Part shown: positions 25,764 to 35,031 of the stretch, one piece after another
Layout of the letters: every line of letters begins with the position of its first letter
How positions within the stretch are numbered: the first letter of the stretch is position 1
Origin: Treponema sp.
Lineage (GTDB): Bacteria > Spirochaetota > Spirochaetia > Treponematales > Treponemataceae
Length of the DNA: 64,000 nucleotides
Reading direction: 5' to 3'
Assembly (NCBI GenBank): GCA_016294105.1
Contig: JAEDCN010000009.1
Span: 20,756 to 84,755, forward strand
Position numbers and translations under genes: made by a program
The notes under the pieces: generated by a model
Databases searched by the model: none
Seen by the model: the letters and a program-made list of their open reading frames with translations, nothing else
Told to the model about the DNA's origin: nothing

Positions 25764-26748
25764 TCCCATTCTCAGTTTTCTTCTTCTGCTGCTCACCAGC
25801 TTTGGTTCGGTGCATATTCTTGCCCAAACTACAACCACAGAGCTTCCTTCTGACATCACTGCAGAATATGCCAATCTGAGTCAGTCCCACCAGAATATGG
25901 TGGATACCTCCCTGCTACCAGTAATTACCAGCCTTTCCTCCCGCAACAGGGAATTTGCACAGTATATGCAGAATGTGGAAAAGTCATACCAAAATATCAG
26001 TGCTGGAAGAAATTTCCAGCCAGGATTTTATCTGTATACGGTAACGGCAGATGATACCTCATTACCCGTACGAAATCTGGTGAGCCTGGCTGCTCGGTGC
26101 AGCGTTCCATATGGCGAGATTGCCCTGCTGAATGATTTAACTTCTGCTGAGGAGGATTTAACGGGAAAAACCTTGATTCTCCCCGACGCTCCAGGCCTGT
26201 TCGTTCCCTTGAATCCTGCCACCTCCATTGGGACTCTGGTAAAAAAACGGCTTTCCAACCCAGATTTTGGAAACGAGTTTACCGTCAACGGAAAAAGCTA
26301 CCAGTATTTTCCCCAAGAGCGGCTTACTCCCACGGAGCTAGCCTTTTTCTTGGATACTAATTTGAGAATGCCCTTGGACAATAGTGTTTTGACTTCTGGA
26401 TTTGGTAACCGAGTAAGCCCCATCACAGGACTGAACCACCAGCACAAGGGAATCGATTTGGCCGCACCAGAAGGGACAAAGGTGTATGCCTGCAAGGGTG
26501 GAACGGTGGCCATTGCCAGCTATGACATGACCTACGGAAATTATATTATACTGGATCATGAAAACAAGACTCAAAGCGTCTATGCTCATCTTTCGGCTGT
26601 GCTGGTAAAAACTGGGGAAGAAATTTCCCGTGGAGCAGTTATTGGCAAGGTGGGCAGTACTGGGGCATCTACAGGCCCTCATCTTCATTTTGAAATTCGT
26701 GTAAACGGTGCGGCCCAAGATCCCCGCAGACTGTTGCCAGCTATTTGA
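25735..26748 (+). CDS. Exported M23 (LytM-type) peptidase
   Basis: 337 residues from TTG 25735 (GGAG 8 nt upstream); ATG 25720 is the in-frame alternative but lacks a ribosome site. A signal peptide (ILSFLLLLLTSFGSVHILAQ) is followed by a LysM-like region (about 90-155) and a C-terminal M23 domain. The zinc ligands appear in HKGIDLAAP (H, D) and PHLHFE (HxH), with the catalytic His in YAHLS, so it should be an active peptidoglycan endopeptidase. Confidence 0.87.
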   Translation: MEQKKKRNCNPILSFLLLLLTSFGSVHILAQTTTTELPSDITAEYANLSQSHQNMVDTSLLPVITSLSSRNREFAQYMQNVEKSYQNISAGRNFQPGFYLYTVTADDTSLPVRNLVSLAARCSVPYGEIALLNDLTSAEEDLTGKTLILPDAPGLFVPLNPATSIGTLVKKRLSNPDFGNEFTVNGKSYQYFPQERLTPTELAFFLDTNLRMPLDNSVLTSGFGNRVSPITGLNHQHKGIDLAAPEGTKVYACKGGTVAIASYDMTYGNYIILDHENKTQSVYAHLSAVLVKTGEEISRGAVIGKVGSTGASTGPHLHFEIRVNGAAQDPRRLLPAI

Positions 26749-26755
26749 GGTTTAA

Positions 26756-27742
26756 ATGAAAAGGAATATATTATTTTTTACCCTATTCGTTCTCCTGAAC
26801 ATGATGGCCACAGGAGAAACCTTTAGAATCCACAAGACGGTGATGGTGGAAATGCCAGAAACAGGAAATGTGGTTGTCCAAGCAGGAATTAACGATGCCT
26901 TGGCCATTGTCCTCCCAGAGGATACCACTTTTTTTCAGGGTGTTGAGCTGGACATAAAGATTCCAGAGGTGCTTTCCCGGTATTATGGTTCCGTGGCCTA
27001 TTCCCTATATACAGACTTGACTCCCATGCCTACAGCCGCCACCATCAATTATACTGGTACTAGGGAAATGATAGACACCATTCCCGGACGGCTCAGCTTG
27101 AATCTGATTCTTCCCTTGGTGGAGCCCAATACCATCAAAAAGACTCCCTACAATATAGTTTTGCCCGCTGTATACAACCTGAATTCAGCAGTACTATTCT
27201 TTCGATTCCAGCTTGTAATGAAGGGCATCCCAGAAGACTACGAAAAGGAACCTTTTGTGGTAACGGTAAAGCCTGTATACATCGACAAGGGGAGAATGGA
27301 GTTAAAGGTAACCTATCCTCAGAATGAAGATGGCCAAAAATTGGAATTCCCCTACACCGTTTTCATCGACGAAGAATTAGCCACATTGGAAGATGGAAAA
27401 CTGATTTTGGATACAGGAACCCACTATATTTCCATGGTATCGGACCACTATCGCAATGAAACAAGAACCTTTTCTATTGAAAGCGGCAAAACCACACGGG
27501 TGGAAGTGGAGCTCCGAGACATTGCCCCTACCCTGCAGTTTGTGGCACCAGACAATACTAAGATTTTCCTAGATGAAATTGAAATTCCTTACACCAAGGA
27601 TGCCTTTGTCATTTCTCAGGGGGAACATCAGATTCGATTTGTAGTGGGAGATTATGAGACCGTAAAAACTATTCAAGCGGTGAACGGAAGATCCTACGTG
27701 ATAAACCTTTCTTTGGATGTTGAGGTTACAGAAACGCTGTAA
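26756..27742 (+). CDS. Exported beta-rich protein with PEGA-like repeats
   Basis: 328 residues. A signal peptide (ILFFTLFVLLNMMATG) is followed by beta-strand-rich sequence. The C-terminal third has two PEGA-like units (VFIDEELATLEDGKLILDTG and IFLDEIEIPYTKDAFVISQG), the type of surface repeat found in many spirochaetal envelope proteins. It starts 7 nt after the M23 gene and probably shares its transcript. Function unknown. Confidence 0.7.
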   Translation: MKRNILFFTLFVLLNMMATGETFRIHKTVMVEMPETGNVVVQAGINDALAIVLPEDTTFFQGVELDIKIPEVLSRYYGSVAYSLYTDLTPMPTAATINYTGTREMIDTIPGRLSLNLILPLVEPNTIKKTPYNIVLPAVYNLNSAVLFFRFQLVMKGIPEDYEKEPFVVTVKPVYIDKGRMELKVTYPQNEDGQKLEFPYTVFIDEELATLEDGKLILDTGTHYISMVSDHYRNETRTFSIESGKTTRVEVELRDIAPTLQFVAPDNTKIFLDEIEIPYTKDAFVISQGEHQIRFVVGDYETVKTIQAVNGRSYVINLSLDVEVTETL

Positions 27743-27758
27743 TTTTCACTAAAGAATT

Positions 27759-27862
27759 TTGACTTTATCCCGATAATCTAGTATCGGATGTGCAAATCCC
27801 CTCCCACCCATTGCACATCCGGATGCCTGATGGCATGGCCGGCAATAGCCGGTCTTTTTTTT
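27759..27862 (+). ncRNA. Candidate small RNA or structured 3' UTR
   Basis: Four hairpins in about 95 nt: CCGATA...TATCGG (27770-27787), GGATGTGCAA...TTGCACATCC (27786-27820) with loop ATCCCCTCCCACCCA, ATGCC...GGCAT (27823-27836), and a terminator. TTGACT (27759) lies 17 nt before TATCGG (27782), a possible promoter. The C-rich loop could pair with Shine-Dalgarno sequences. It may equally be the 3' UTR of the preceding gene. Confidence 0.35.
27837..27862 (+). terminator. Terminator after the PEGA-like gene / candidate sRNA
   Basis: GGCCGGC-AATA-GCCGGTC followed by eight T. Confidence 0.85.
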
Positions 27863-27912
27863 GCCCTGGTGATTATCCGCAATCTACAGAAAACGGAGAA
27901 CCACAGGATACA

Positions 27913-28839
27913 TTATGACAGATGATTAAGAGATTCCTGCAGTAATCCCAAGAAACGAGCTTTCAGCAGGGAAAAATCTACGGAAGGAATCCTACAAGAA
28001 GAAAGATGCTGACCTAAAAGGGTACAGTCTTCGTGGAGATCCTTCTTGTCTGCTTTGGAGGAATGAGGAAGGGAATAAAAGGATTGTAGCTGTTGGTCAA
28101 AATACTCTCCAGCGGCTTCCAGCATATCCTGAATTTCTTTGGGAGACAGGGGAAGCTTTGTTCCAATGAGCTTGTTTTCCAGCTCACGGCTATGCAAACG
28201 CAGGGCACCACAAAAGGCAATCCGCAGGTTCATGAGGGTTTCCTTCTGAATGCTGGCCAAAAAGGCGTAAGAAGCACAATTTTCGTTCAAAGTCCAAGAG
28301 GGCCCCACCCGTCGGAACAATGACAGCTCCCATTCATCTAGGGGAACACGAACCTTGGTAAGCACGCTACCTGCAGGAACGAGGTTGCCGGCTGTAAAGG
28401 TGGAAAACTGGGTCATGGGTAGGGAAAGGATTTCGGAATTGACGCGGAACTCTAGCTTGGCATCTAAAGCCAGCAAGGGTGCAAAAAGGGTTCCACAGAG
28501 AGGCTCAATGCAAAGGTTTCCTCCCAGAGTAGCAACATTACGAACCAGCGGTGTAGCTATGGAGTTAAGGGCTTGGTATAAAACTGGAGGAACGTGCTTT
28601 TCTCCCAGCTCCATGATAGAAGCTAGAGTAACACCTGATCCAATTTCTATGTAACGCTCCTTTTTTTCAATGAGCTTGAACTCCTTGATGTTTCGGATAA
28701 TCATGGAAACAGGAGGCAATTCCTTTAGGTAGGTACAGCCACCACAAATCTTTAGATTGGATCTGTTTCTCAGCTGATAGAGTACTTCCTCAAGGCTGGT
28801 TCCAAAATAAACGTCCTTAGTTCTTTCCTTTTCGTCCAT
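27913..28839 (-). CDS. FAD-binding subunit of a molybdenum hydroxylase (CoxM/XdhB type)
   Basis: 308 residues from ATG 28839. The N-terminal FAD domain has ICGGCTYL and the ATPLVRNVATLGGNL segment (typical TIGGNI variant). It passes electrons between the iron-sulfur subunit and NAD or another acceptor in xanthine dehydrogenase-like enzymes. Overlaps the iron-sulfur gene by 23 nt. It is the last gene of the five-gene leftward operon; no minus-strand terminator is obvious after it. Confidence 0.8.
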   Translation of the reverse strand: MDEKERTKDVYFGTSLEEVLYQLRNRSNLKICGGCTYLKELPPVSMIIRNIKEFKLIEKKERYIEIGSGVTLASIMELGEKHVPPVLYQALNSIATPLVRNVATLGGNLCIEPLCGTLFAPLLALDAKLEFRVNSEILSLPMTQFSTFTAGNLVPAGSVLTKVRVPLDEWELSLFRRVGPSWTLNENCASYAFLASIQKETLMNLRIAFCGALRLHSRELENKLIGTKLPLSPKEIQDMLEAAGEYFDQQLQSFYSLPHSSKADKKDLHEDCTLLGQHLSSCRIPSVDFSLLKARFLGLLQESLNHLS

Positions 28840-29350
28840 TTTTATTGGTCCTGTTTGTGTTCTTTTCTTTTTCCTGCCGCTTGAGGGCAATGCTTTGAAA
28901 GGCAGCCACCGCATAGATAATACCCTGCACTAAGCTGTCTTGCTCTGTACAACTACAATTAAAGTGGCGCACCATATCATACATCAGCTGCTGGGAAGGC
29001 CTTTGGTAGGTTGAAATGAGACTGTAGGTTCCAAGGATTTTTCCTGCGTTGCAAAAACCGCAGAACTGGATTCCAGCCTTTTCAAAGGATTCCATAATCA
29101 GCTCGTATTCCTTTGTCTTGGAAAATTGCTCCATAGTTACGATGGAAGCGTCACGGACAGCCACAAAGGGAATGATGCAGGTAGGGACCGCCTTTCCGTC
29201 CAGCAACACTGTGCAAGAGCCACAGCGGCCTTGGGCACAACCTAGCTTTGCAGAAATAAATCCCTCCCGCCGTAAAACCTCCAAAAGACTCATGGAGGGG
29301 TCGGCTTCCAGTACCCTCATTTCTCCGTTCAAGGTAATGGGAATTTTCAT
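28817..29350 (-). CDS. 2Fe-2S subunit of a molybdenum hydroxylase (CoxS/XdhC type)
   Basis: 177 residues. The first cluster motif GCAQGRCGSCTVLLDGK...C is complete. The second domain has CGFCNAGK (usually CGFCTPGM) and CSCTEQ (usually CRCTGY), so all four cysteines remain but the surroundings have changed. The C-terminal 20 residues are basic and rich in Lys and Asn. It overlaps the large-subunit gene by 4 nt. Confidence 0.85.
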   Translation of the reverse strand: MKIPITLNGEMRVLEADPSMSLLEVLRREGFISAKLGCAQGRCGSCTVLLDGKAVPTCIIPFVAVRDASIVTMEQFSKTKEYELIMESFEKAGIQFCGFCNAGKILGTYSLISTYQRPSQQLMYDMVRHFNCSCTEQDSLVQGIIYAVAAFQSIALKRQEKEKNTNRTNKNGRKGKN

Positions 29351-31488
29351 TCTGAAACCTCCTGCACGTCCTCTTCACCAGTATGGTTTTCAGTTTCACT
29401 TGCATTCGCAGTCTGCGCTTTAGCTTGAGCTGGGGGCTGTTCCTCTGGCTGGGGAGAAAAAGCTTGGTACACATAATCACTTTGAAAGGGAATGCTGGAA
29501 ATAGCCTTATTACAGGCTTGGGAAATGGCAGAGGAAATGGCAGAGGGCAACAGGGAATACACTAGGTTTCCAAGCTGCTTTGGCTCCTTGCTACCAGGAA
29601 GTAGTTCCACAAAAATATCCAGAACTTCCATTTCCTCTAAAGTTACTAACTCCTGTAAACTCTCCCGTACTGCGGCCTTGATAGTAGCCACCGCCCGCTC
29701 AGGAGACAGAATTTCTCCACCCTCAACGGCAATCCAAATGCCTCGAATAAGGGTTTTATAGGTAAAGGTATCCAGTTCCACCTCCACCACCGCAGCACCT
29801 GTGGCAATGGAAAAGAAGGGAGAACCAGAAAAGCTTTCTTGATCCCATTGTTTTTTCTGGGTACTGGTAAGCCCACGGGACACATGGATGGGTAGAGGCT
29901 GCTGAAAGCGCTTTTTCTGGACTGCAGTGCAAGCCTTTCGGAGCAGTTGGGTCATCAAACCCACGTTTCCAAAGAATCCTGCAGGATAAAGGGGCTCCGT
30001 GTCCACAGAAAAGTTTCCATCAATACGGATATTCTTTTCCTCCACGTCCAGCTCCTTGGAAACAATCTTTATCCACACCTGCTGTACCCAGGCAGAAGGA
30101 GGATAAGAATGGATTACCACCGTTCCGTCCTTTTCCAGAGTGAGCTCCATGGTCAGGTCTTGGATATACCGAATGGCACCTAAAAATCCACTACCTTCAA
30201 ATCCACAGGAAATTCCAATGCCACGAATGGGAACGGGACTTGCCAGTTTTTTTTCGTAGGAATCATTTTGGGAAAGATTATAGGACCAGTATTTTCTTTG
30301 AAAGCTACTTTTGTCCACCACCGCCTTGAGCACCTTTTCTAAATAGGTAAAATTGAACTTAAAGGGTTTTGTGGGCATGCTTTCATGGTTCAAAAGTCGA
30401 ACTTCATGAGGCATTCTTCCCACCTTACGTGCAATCTCCGACAGATGGGATTCCAAAGCAAAGAAAATCTGGCTGTCCATCCGCTGCAGGGTTAAGGCTG
30501 TGGGAGGAGTGTGGGACTGGATGGCGTAAGCTTCTATCTTGTACACCGCAGGATCGTAGACACCAACGGCAGCCACAATCATTCTGTTCATCAATTCCTG
30601 AATAAAGGGATTGTAGATTCCCGTATCCAAAACGATGGAAACAATCATGGCCAAAATCTTTCCTTCAGGAGAAACGGAGCTACGATAGCTGACCACAACA
30701 GGAGCTGGTCGCTCGTAGTACAGGCCTTGCTCCTCTCGGGTAAACATCATCTTTACTGGCTTACCACATAAATAGGCTGCCACAGCCATCTGGGCAGACA
30801 AGATAGCAAAGTACCACTGCGACCTATTGTTGCCACCAGCCACTAAGGTCTTTCGTATTTCTACCTGTTCTGGAGATATACCAAGGCCAGCGGCAATGGA
30901 ACGGCGCACTTGACTAAACCACTGGACAGGGGCATAAAGAATCAAGCGATTGTCTTGATACAGTGCAATGCCCCCAGCTGTTTCTCCACAATGGGGCGAA
31001 TAACAATTGCTGGAATAGCTGCCCTCCACTTGAATGTCAGCCTCGGCAAAAAGCAACTCAGCCTCATTGCCCGCCCCAACGGTTCGCTGGGTAATAATAT
31101 GTTGGCTTTCCAAGGATTCTGAGATTCCTGGCCCTTCCTGCACTGGGTGAAATCGGGTGATAACCTCCTTGGACAACTGACCAAGTCGCAGTTTGTCTGG
31201 CCCCACCAGAATTGCCAAAGGCTCCCCTTGATAGGAAACCTCATCTTGTGCCAGCAGGGGAATCTCCGTTCCCAGCAAAGAAATAGTTTTTGCTCCAGGA
31301 ATATCCTTGGCGGTGTATAAAAAATATCCTTCAGGAAGCTGAGGATGGGAAATAGACCTGATTTTACCTCTGGGCAGGGGACTGCGAACCAGCACCCCAT
31401 ACATCATGTCGGGAAGCCGCAAGTCAGAGAAAAAGGAGGAGGCAAAATCCACCAGCTGCTTTCCGGTGACCTTCCTTTTAGTTGCCAT
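29347..31488 (-). CDS. Molybdopterin-type large subunit of a xanthine dehydrogenase-like enzyme, divergent
   Basis: 713 residues with the overall layout of CoxL/XdhA catalytic subunits. It differs at a key site: the glycine-rich cofactor loop, normally GGGFGGK, reads AGGNNRS (about 217-223). The catalytic Glu may survive in GSKEP near the C-terminus, where GVGEP is usual. It probably still forms the three-subunit complex, but molybdenum cofactor binding or substrate may be altered. It overlaps the aminotransferase gene by 11 nt. The C-terminus is a Glu/Ala-rich tail. Confidence 0.75.
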   Translation of the reverse strand: MATKRKVTGKQLVDFASSFFSDLRLPDMMYGVLVRSPLPRGKIRSISHPQLPEGYFLYTAKDIPGAKTISLLGTEIPLLAQDEVSYQGEPLAILVGPDKLRLGQLSKEVITRFHPVQEGPGISESLESQHIITQRTVGAGNEAELLFAEADIQVEGSYSSNCYSPHCGETAGGIALYQDNRLILYAPVQWFSQVRRSIAAGLGISPEQVEIRKTLVAGGNNRSQWYFAILSAQMAVAAYLCGKPVKMMFTREEQGLYYERPAPVVVSYRSSVSPEGKILAMIVSIVLDTGIYNPFIQELMNRMIVAAVGVYDPAVYKIEAYAIQSHTPPTALTLQRMDSQIFFALESHLSEIARKVGRMPHEVRLLNHESMPTKPFKFNFTYLEKVLKAVVDKSSFQRKYWSYNLSQNDSYEKKLASPVPIRGIGISCGFEGSGFLGAIRYIQDLTMELTLEKDGTVVIHSYPPSAWVQQVWIKIVSKELDVEEKNIRIDGNFSVDTEPLYPAGFFGNVGLMTQLLRKACTAVQKKRFQQPLPIHVSRGLTSTQKKQWDQESFSGSPFFSIATGAAVVEVELDTFTYKTLIRGIWIAVEGGEILSPERAVATIKAAVRESLQELVTLEEMEVLDIFVELLPGSKEPKQLGNLVYSLLPSAISSAISQACNKAISSIPFQSDYVYQAFSPQPEEQPPAQAKAQTANASETENHTGEEDVQEVSE

Positions 31489-32773
31489 AATATTTTCGTC
31501 CCAGCTGTACTACGGTGTCAATTACCCGTTCCACCATTTCCTGGCTCATGCCAGGCCAAAATGGCAGAGAAAAGCTTGTTTCAAAGCGTTTCTGGGCATT
31601 GGGATAGTCAGCAGCATCAAGACCAAAGGTTTGACGAAGATAGGACAGACGGAAATGGGGAATAAAGTGCATGGAAATACCCAAGCCTGCTTCCTGGAGC
31701 TTTTGGGTAAACTCATTACGAGTAATTGTAAGTTTTTCTGGGACCACCCGCAAAATATACAGATGCCAAGCATTTCCGTCACCATCAGGAGGCAGCTGCA
31801 AAAAGTCACAATCAGCAAAGGCTTTGTTGTATTGCTGGGCAATGGCCTTTCGCTGCTGGAATAGAAGGTCTGCCTTTTGCAGCTGCACCCGCCCCATGGC
31901 TGCCAGTACATCTGGCAAATTAAACTTATAACCGGGAGCCACCACATCGTATTCCCAGGAAGCCTTTTCTGAGGTGTAGCGGTTCCACACTGGCCGGTCT
32001 ATGCCGTGCATTCGCATGGTGGACATGAACTTATGATACTCAGGATTTTTAGTACAGACCATGCCCCCTTCCGCCGTAGTAATGGTTTTGGTGGCATAAA
32101 AAGAATAGACGCCAATGTCTCCCAAGGTTCCTGCATAGCCATTCTTTGTTTTTGAAGGAAAGGCATGGGCAGCATCCTCCACCACAGGCACTCCGTATTT
32201 GGCTGCAATGGCACAAATCTCTTCCATGTTGCAGGGAAGCCCAGCAATATGTACTGGCACCACCGCCCGAATATCCTTGTCTTGAGCCAATCGCCGCTCC
32301 ACCTCAGCAGGATCTATGTTGTAGCCATCAGCTTCCACGTCGGCATACACCACGCCACCACCAAGATGGCAGGCAGCAGTAGCGGTGGACACAAAGGTAT
32401 AAGGTGTGGTAAGGATTTTTCCCGGTGTGGAATATTTTTTTCCTGAAGTAAAAAATCCTGAATGAGCAGTACCTTCGGAACTGGCACCACCTTCGGTATT
32501 GGAGGTAACCCAATCAAAGCCCACACCACAGGCTTGGTAAGCCAACTGCAAGCCACTGGTGGCACTATTTACCGCCAGCGCCTTTACACCAGCTACCCCA
32601 CCTTCAGCTCCACCAACAAAGCTGGCGAACTCCTGCTCAAAGGACAAAGCTTCCTTGGCGGTGGTGAGCCAGCCAGAATCCATTACCCGAAGCACCGCAT
32701 CCTTTTCTTCCTGTCCAAGGGCTGGCACAGAAAAGGGGATAAAATCAAGGGACTGCTCATTGGCCTTGCTCAT
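31478..32773 (-). CDS. DegT/DnrJ/EryC1-family sugar aminotransferase
   Basis: 431 residues. PLP-dependent fold type I enzyme: NSATSGLQ near the N-terminus, VEDAAHAF, and FYATKTITTAEGGM holding the PLP-binding Lys. It aminates keto-sugar nucleotides for surface glycans. A Gly/Ser-rich insertion (about 75-105, TSNTEGGASSEG) sits just before the TTPYTFVST motif and makes the protein longer than usual. It overlaps the upstream dehydratase gene by 17 nt, matching the pathway order. Confidence 0.85.
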   Translation of the reverse strand: MSKANEQSLDFIPFSVPALGQEEKDAVLRVMDSGWLTTAKEALSFEQEFASFVGGAEGGVAGVKALAVNSATSGLQLAYQACGVGFDWVTSNTEGGASSEGTAHSGFFTSGKKYSTPGKILTTPYTFVSTATAACHLGGGVVYADVEADGYNIDPAEVERRLAQDKDIRAVVPVHIAGLPCNMEEICAIAAKYGVPVVEDAAHAFPSKTKNGYAGTLGDIGVYSFYATKTITTAEGGMVCTKNPEYHKFMSTMRMHGIDRPVWNRYTSEKASWEYDVVAPGYKFNLPDVLAAMGRVQLQKADLLFQQRKAIAQQYNKAFADCDFLQLPPDGDGNAWHLYILRVVPEKLTITRNEFTQKLQEAGLGISMHFIPHFRLSYLRQTFGLDAADYPNAQKRFETSFSLPFWPGMSQEMVERVIDTVVQLGRKYYGN

Positions 32774-34244
32774 CGTAAAACTCCTTTAACGAGGGAACTG
32801 CATCACAAAGGGTTTGCACAAGGTATTCCCCATTTCGGTACAATTCAGCCTTGGCGGGATTAAACATACAGGTTGGTGCTAATTTATCCAGCAATGCGTT
32901 CAAGCTTTCTCCCATGGAAGTGCTGCGGAGCCGTAAAATTTTGGGATACTCCGTGGGAGTAGGCTCCTCCTCCTCCAGCCACAAGGGTTCGTCCAACCGC
33001 TCCCCCTTCCGCAATCCGGTGAGAACAATGTCCACATCCTTGTAGGGTTCATAACCAGAAAAGCGAATCACCTGTTCCGCCAAGTCAAGAATTTTCACTG
33101 GTTCTCCCATGTCCAAAAGGTAGGTGGAACCATTTTGTCCCACTCCGCCAGTTTCCAGTACCAAGGAACAAGCCTCTGGAATGGTCATGAAATAACGCTT
33201 CATCTCAGGATGAGTTACCGTCAGGGGCAATCCCGTTTTAAGCTGGTCCATAAACACTGGCAGCACCGAACCTCGTGAACCAAGTACATTACCAAAGCGA
33301 ACGAACATAAAGGAATCCTGCACCCGCGCCTTGTTGGCAGCATCCAACACCAGCTTTTCACAGAGCATCTTTGACACACCGTACACAGAAACAGGAGACA
33401 CCGCCTTATCGGTGGAAATCAGCACAAAACGATGGACCCCGTTTTCCAAGGCTGCATCCAGCAGGTTTTTTGTTCCAAAAACATTATTTTCAATCACCGC
33501 CACAGGATTTTCTTCCATCAGGGGAACGTGCTTGTAGGCAGCACAGTGGAAAATAACATCACAGCGAAGCTTAGAAACAATGTGGCGGGTATATTCCCTA
33601 TCCTTCAAATCACCAATAATAGGAATGATGGTGGCCTTCTCCCCTACTCCTTCCCGCTGCAGGGTTCTCAGCTCACGGTCAATCAAATAGATGGAGTTTT
33701 CTCCGTGGCCCAAAAGATAGAGCCGCTGGGCACCTCCCGACAAAAGCTGGCGGGCCAACTCGGAACCGATTGAACCACCAGCTCCTGTAATCAGCACCCG
33801 CCGTCCCCGCAGGTAGGCCAAGCTCTTTTTCAAAGGGATGGTTACTGGAGTTCTTCCTAAAATGTCCAAGGGATCAATTTCACGAGTTTGAATAAAGTGA
33901 GCGTTTCCGTCTATAATTTGCGAAATGGCAGGCAAAATCTTAATGCGACTAAAACCACGCTTTCGCAGACAATCGTACACCGTTCTGATTCTGTCGTTGG
34001 GAGTGCTGGGCATGGCGATAATAGCCTCATCACCATCCTCATAGCCCAAAATGGGGATGGTCTTGTCTATGGGGCCCAGCACAGGAATGCCATCAATCTC
34101 AGAACCAATGATGTTGGCATCATCGTCAAGAAAGGCTACCACCCGACCAAAAATCTTTTTCCGGGCAATTTCTTCCGCAATCATCTGGCCTGCAAAGCCA
34201 GCCCCAATTATGTACAATTTCTTTCCAGTCTGCCCAATCTTCAT
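32757..34244 (-). CDS. UDP-sugar 4,6-dehydratase, PglF/FlaA1/CapD family (soluble form)
   Basis: 495 residues. An N-terminal CoA-binding-like Rossmann domain (IIGAGFAGQ) is followed by an extended SDR domain: TGAGGSIGSELARQ (NAD loop) and a catalytic region STDKAVSPVSVYGVSK where the usual TxDK...YG pattern holds. The four membrane helices of full-length PglF-type enzymes are missing. It makes the 4-keto-6-deoxy sugar that the next enzyme aminates. First gene of the operon. The -10 is 8 nt before the ATG and there is no ribosome site. Confidence 0.87.
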   Translation of the reverse strand: MKIGQTGKKLYIIGAGFAGQMIAEEIARKKIFGRVVAFLDDDANIIGSEIDGIPVLGPIDKTIPILGYEDGDEAIIAMPSTPNDRIRTVYDCLRKRGFSRIKILPAISQIIDGNAHFIQTREIDPLDILGRTPVTIPLKKSLAYLRGRRVLITGAGGSIGSELARQLLSGGAQRLYLLGHGENSIYLIDRELRTLQREGVGEKATIIPIIGDLKDREYTRHIVSKLRCDVIFHCAAYKHVPLMEENPVAVIENNVFGTKNLLDAALENGVHRFVLISTDKAVSPVSVYGVSKMLCEKLVLDAANKARVQDSFMFVRFGNVLGSRGSVLPVFMDQLKTGLPLTVTHPEMKRYFMTIPEACSLVLETGGVGQNGSTYLLDMGEPVKILDLAEQVIRFSGYEPYKDVDIVLTGLRKGERLDEPLWLEEEEPTPTEYPKILRLRSTSMGESLNALLDKLAPTCMFNPAKAELYRNGEYLVQTLCDAVPSLKEFYDEQGQ

Positions 34245-34252
34245 ATAGCAAA

Positions 34253-34281
34253 ACTATAGCACACAAAAATCATTTCTTCAA
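34253..34281 (-). promoter_or_regulatory. Promoter of the dehydratase operon, with overlapping dyad
   Basis: TTGAAG (34281-34276), 17 nt, TATAGT (34258-34253), then 8 nt to ATG 34244. A perfect 8-bp inverted repeat, TTCAACGA-AAAC-TCGTTGAA (34277-34296), covers the -35. Confidence 0.6.
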
Positions 34282-34496
34282 CGAAAACTCGTTGAAATGA
34301 AGGGAAAATTGTCATGACTTTTGCAACTAGTTCTAATCTCTAAAAAAAAAAAGTCGATAAATAAAAAGGTGTCCTTTTAAAATCTAAGGAAAGCCAATAA
34401 ACGCTTCTTTTCTGTAAATTCCAGGGGGAATCCTTTCCAAGGAAATTTCATGGAAAAGGAGTATTCTGACAACATACCTGTTGTCTGGGGGTGGGA

Positions 34497-35015
34497 ATGA
34501 ATAAAAAGAATCCGCTGGTCTGGTGGTTTTGTCTCCTCTTTTGCCTTGTAGCCTTGCCTGCAGGTGCAACCACAATCTCCATTCAGATTGTACAGATGGA
34601 CGATGTCCATGGAGATGTAACTGATTCCTCATTGCTGATTGAAGAAAGCATTATGGATTTTATGTTTTCACAGGGTTACATCGTATCAAATTCACCTATC
34701 ATCTCTGACAAGGAAAAGGCACAAAACGGTATGATTCTCTCCCTGGATGATGCCATTAACGGTGGTGCCGACTACCTTGCATATATCACCGTTTATTTTA
34801 ACCGAAAGAAATCAACTGCATCAGAGTTGAACCTCCTTTCCAACATTGAGCTGGCCCAATGGAGCATAGTAAAGGTGCGGGATAGACAACAAATTGATGC
34901 AGGCACAGAAAAACCAGGACAACTGGTACAAATGGATAATTCTGAAAAAGGTATTAACACCTTTGGACAACAATTAGCAAAGGTTATCAATACTGCATTG
35001 CGGAAGAAAAACTAG
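34497..35015 (+). CDS. Exported protein, function unknown
   Basis: 172 residues. The signal peptide is WWFCLLFCLVALPAGA. The mature part (TTISIQIVQMDDVHGDVTDSS...) shows alternating strand and helix, with a GGADYLAYITV strand in the middle; no family recognised. ATG 34497 is taken because GGGG lies 6 nt upstream (GTG 34491 is in frame). It is followed after 16 nt by the SPOR protein gene, so both may act at the cell wall. Confidence 0.65.
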   Translation: MNKKNPLVWWFCLLFCLVALPAGATTISIQIVQMDDVHGDVTDSSLLIEESIMDFMFSQGYIVSNSPIISDKEKAQNGMILSLDDAINGGADYLAYITVYFNRKKSTASELNLLSNIELAQWSIVKVRDRQQIDAGTEKPGQLVQMDNSEKGINTFGQQLAKVINTALRKKN

Positions 35016-35031
35016 AAAAAGAGGATAGATT

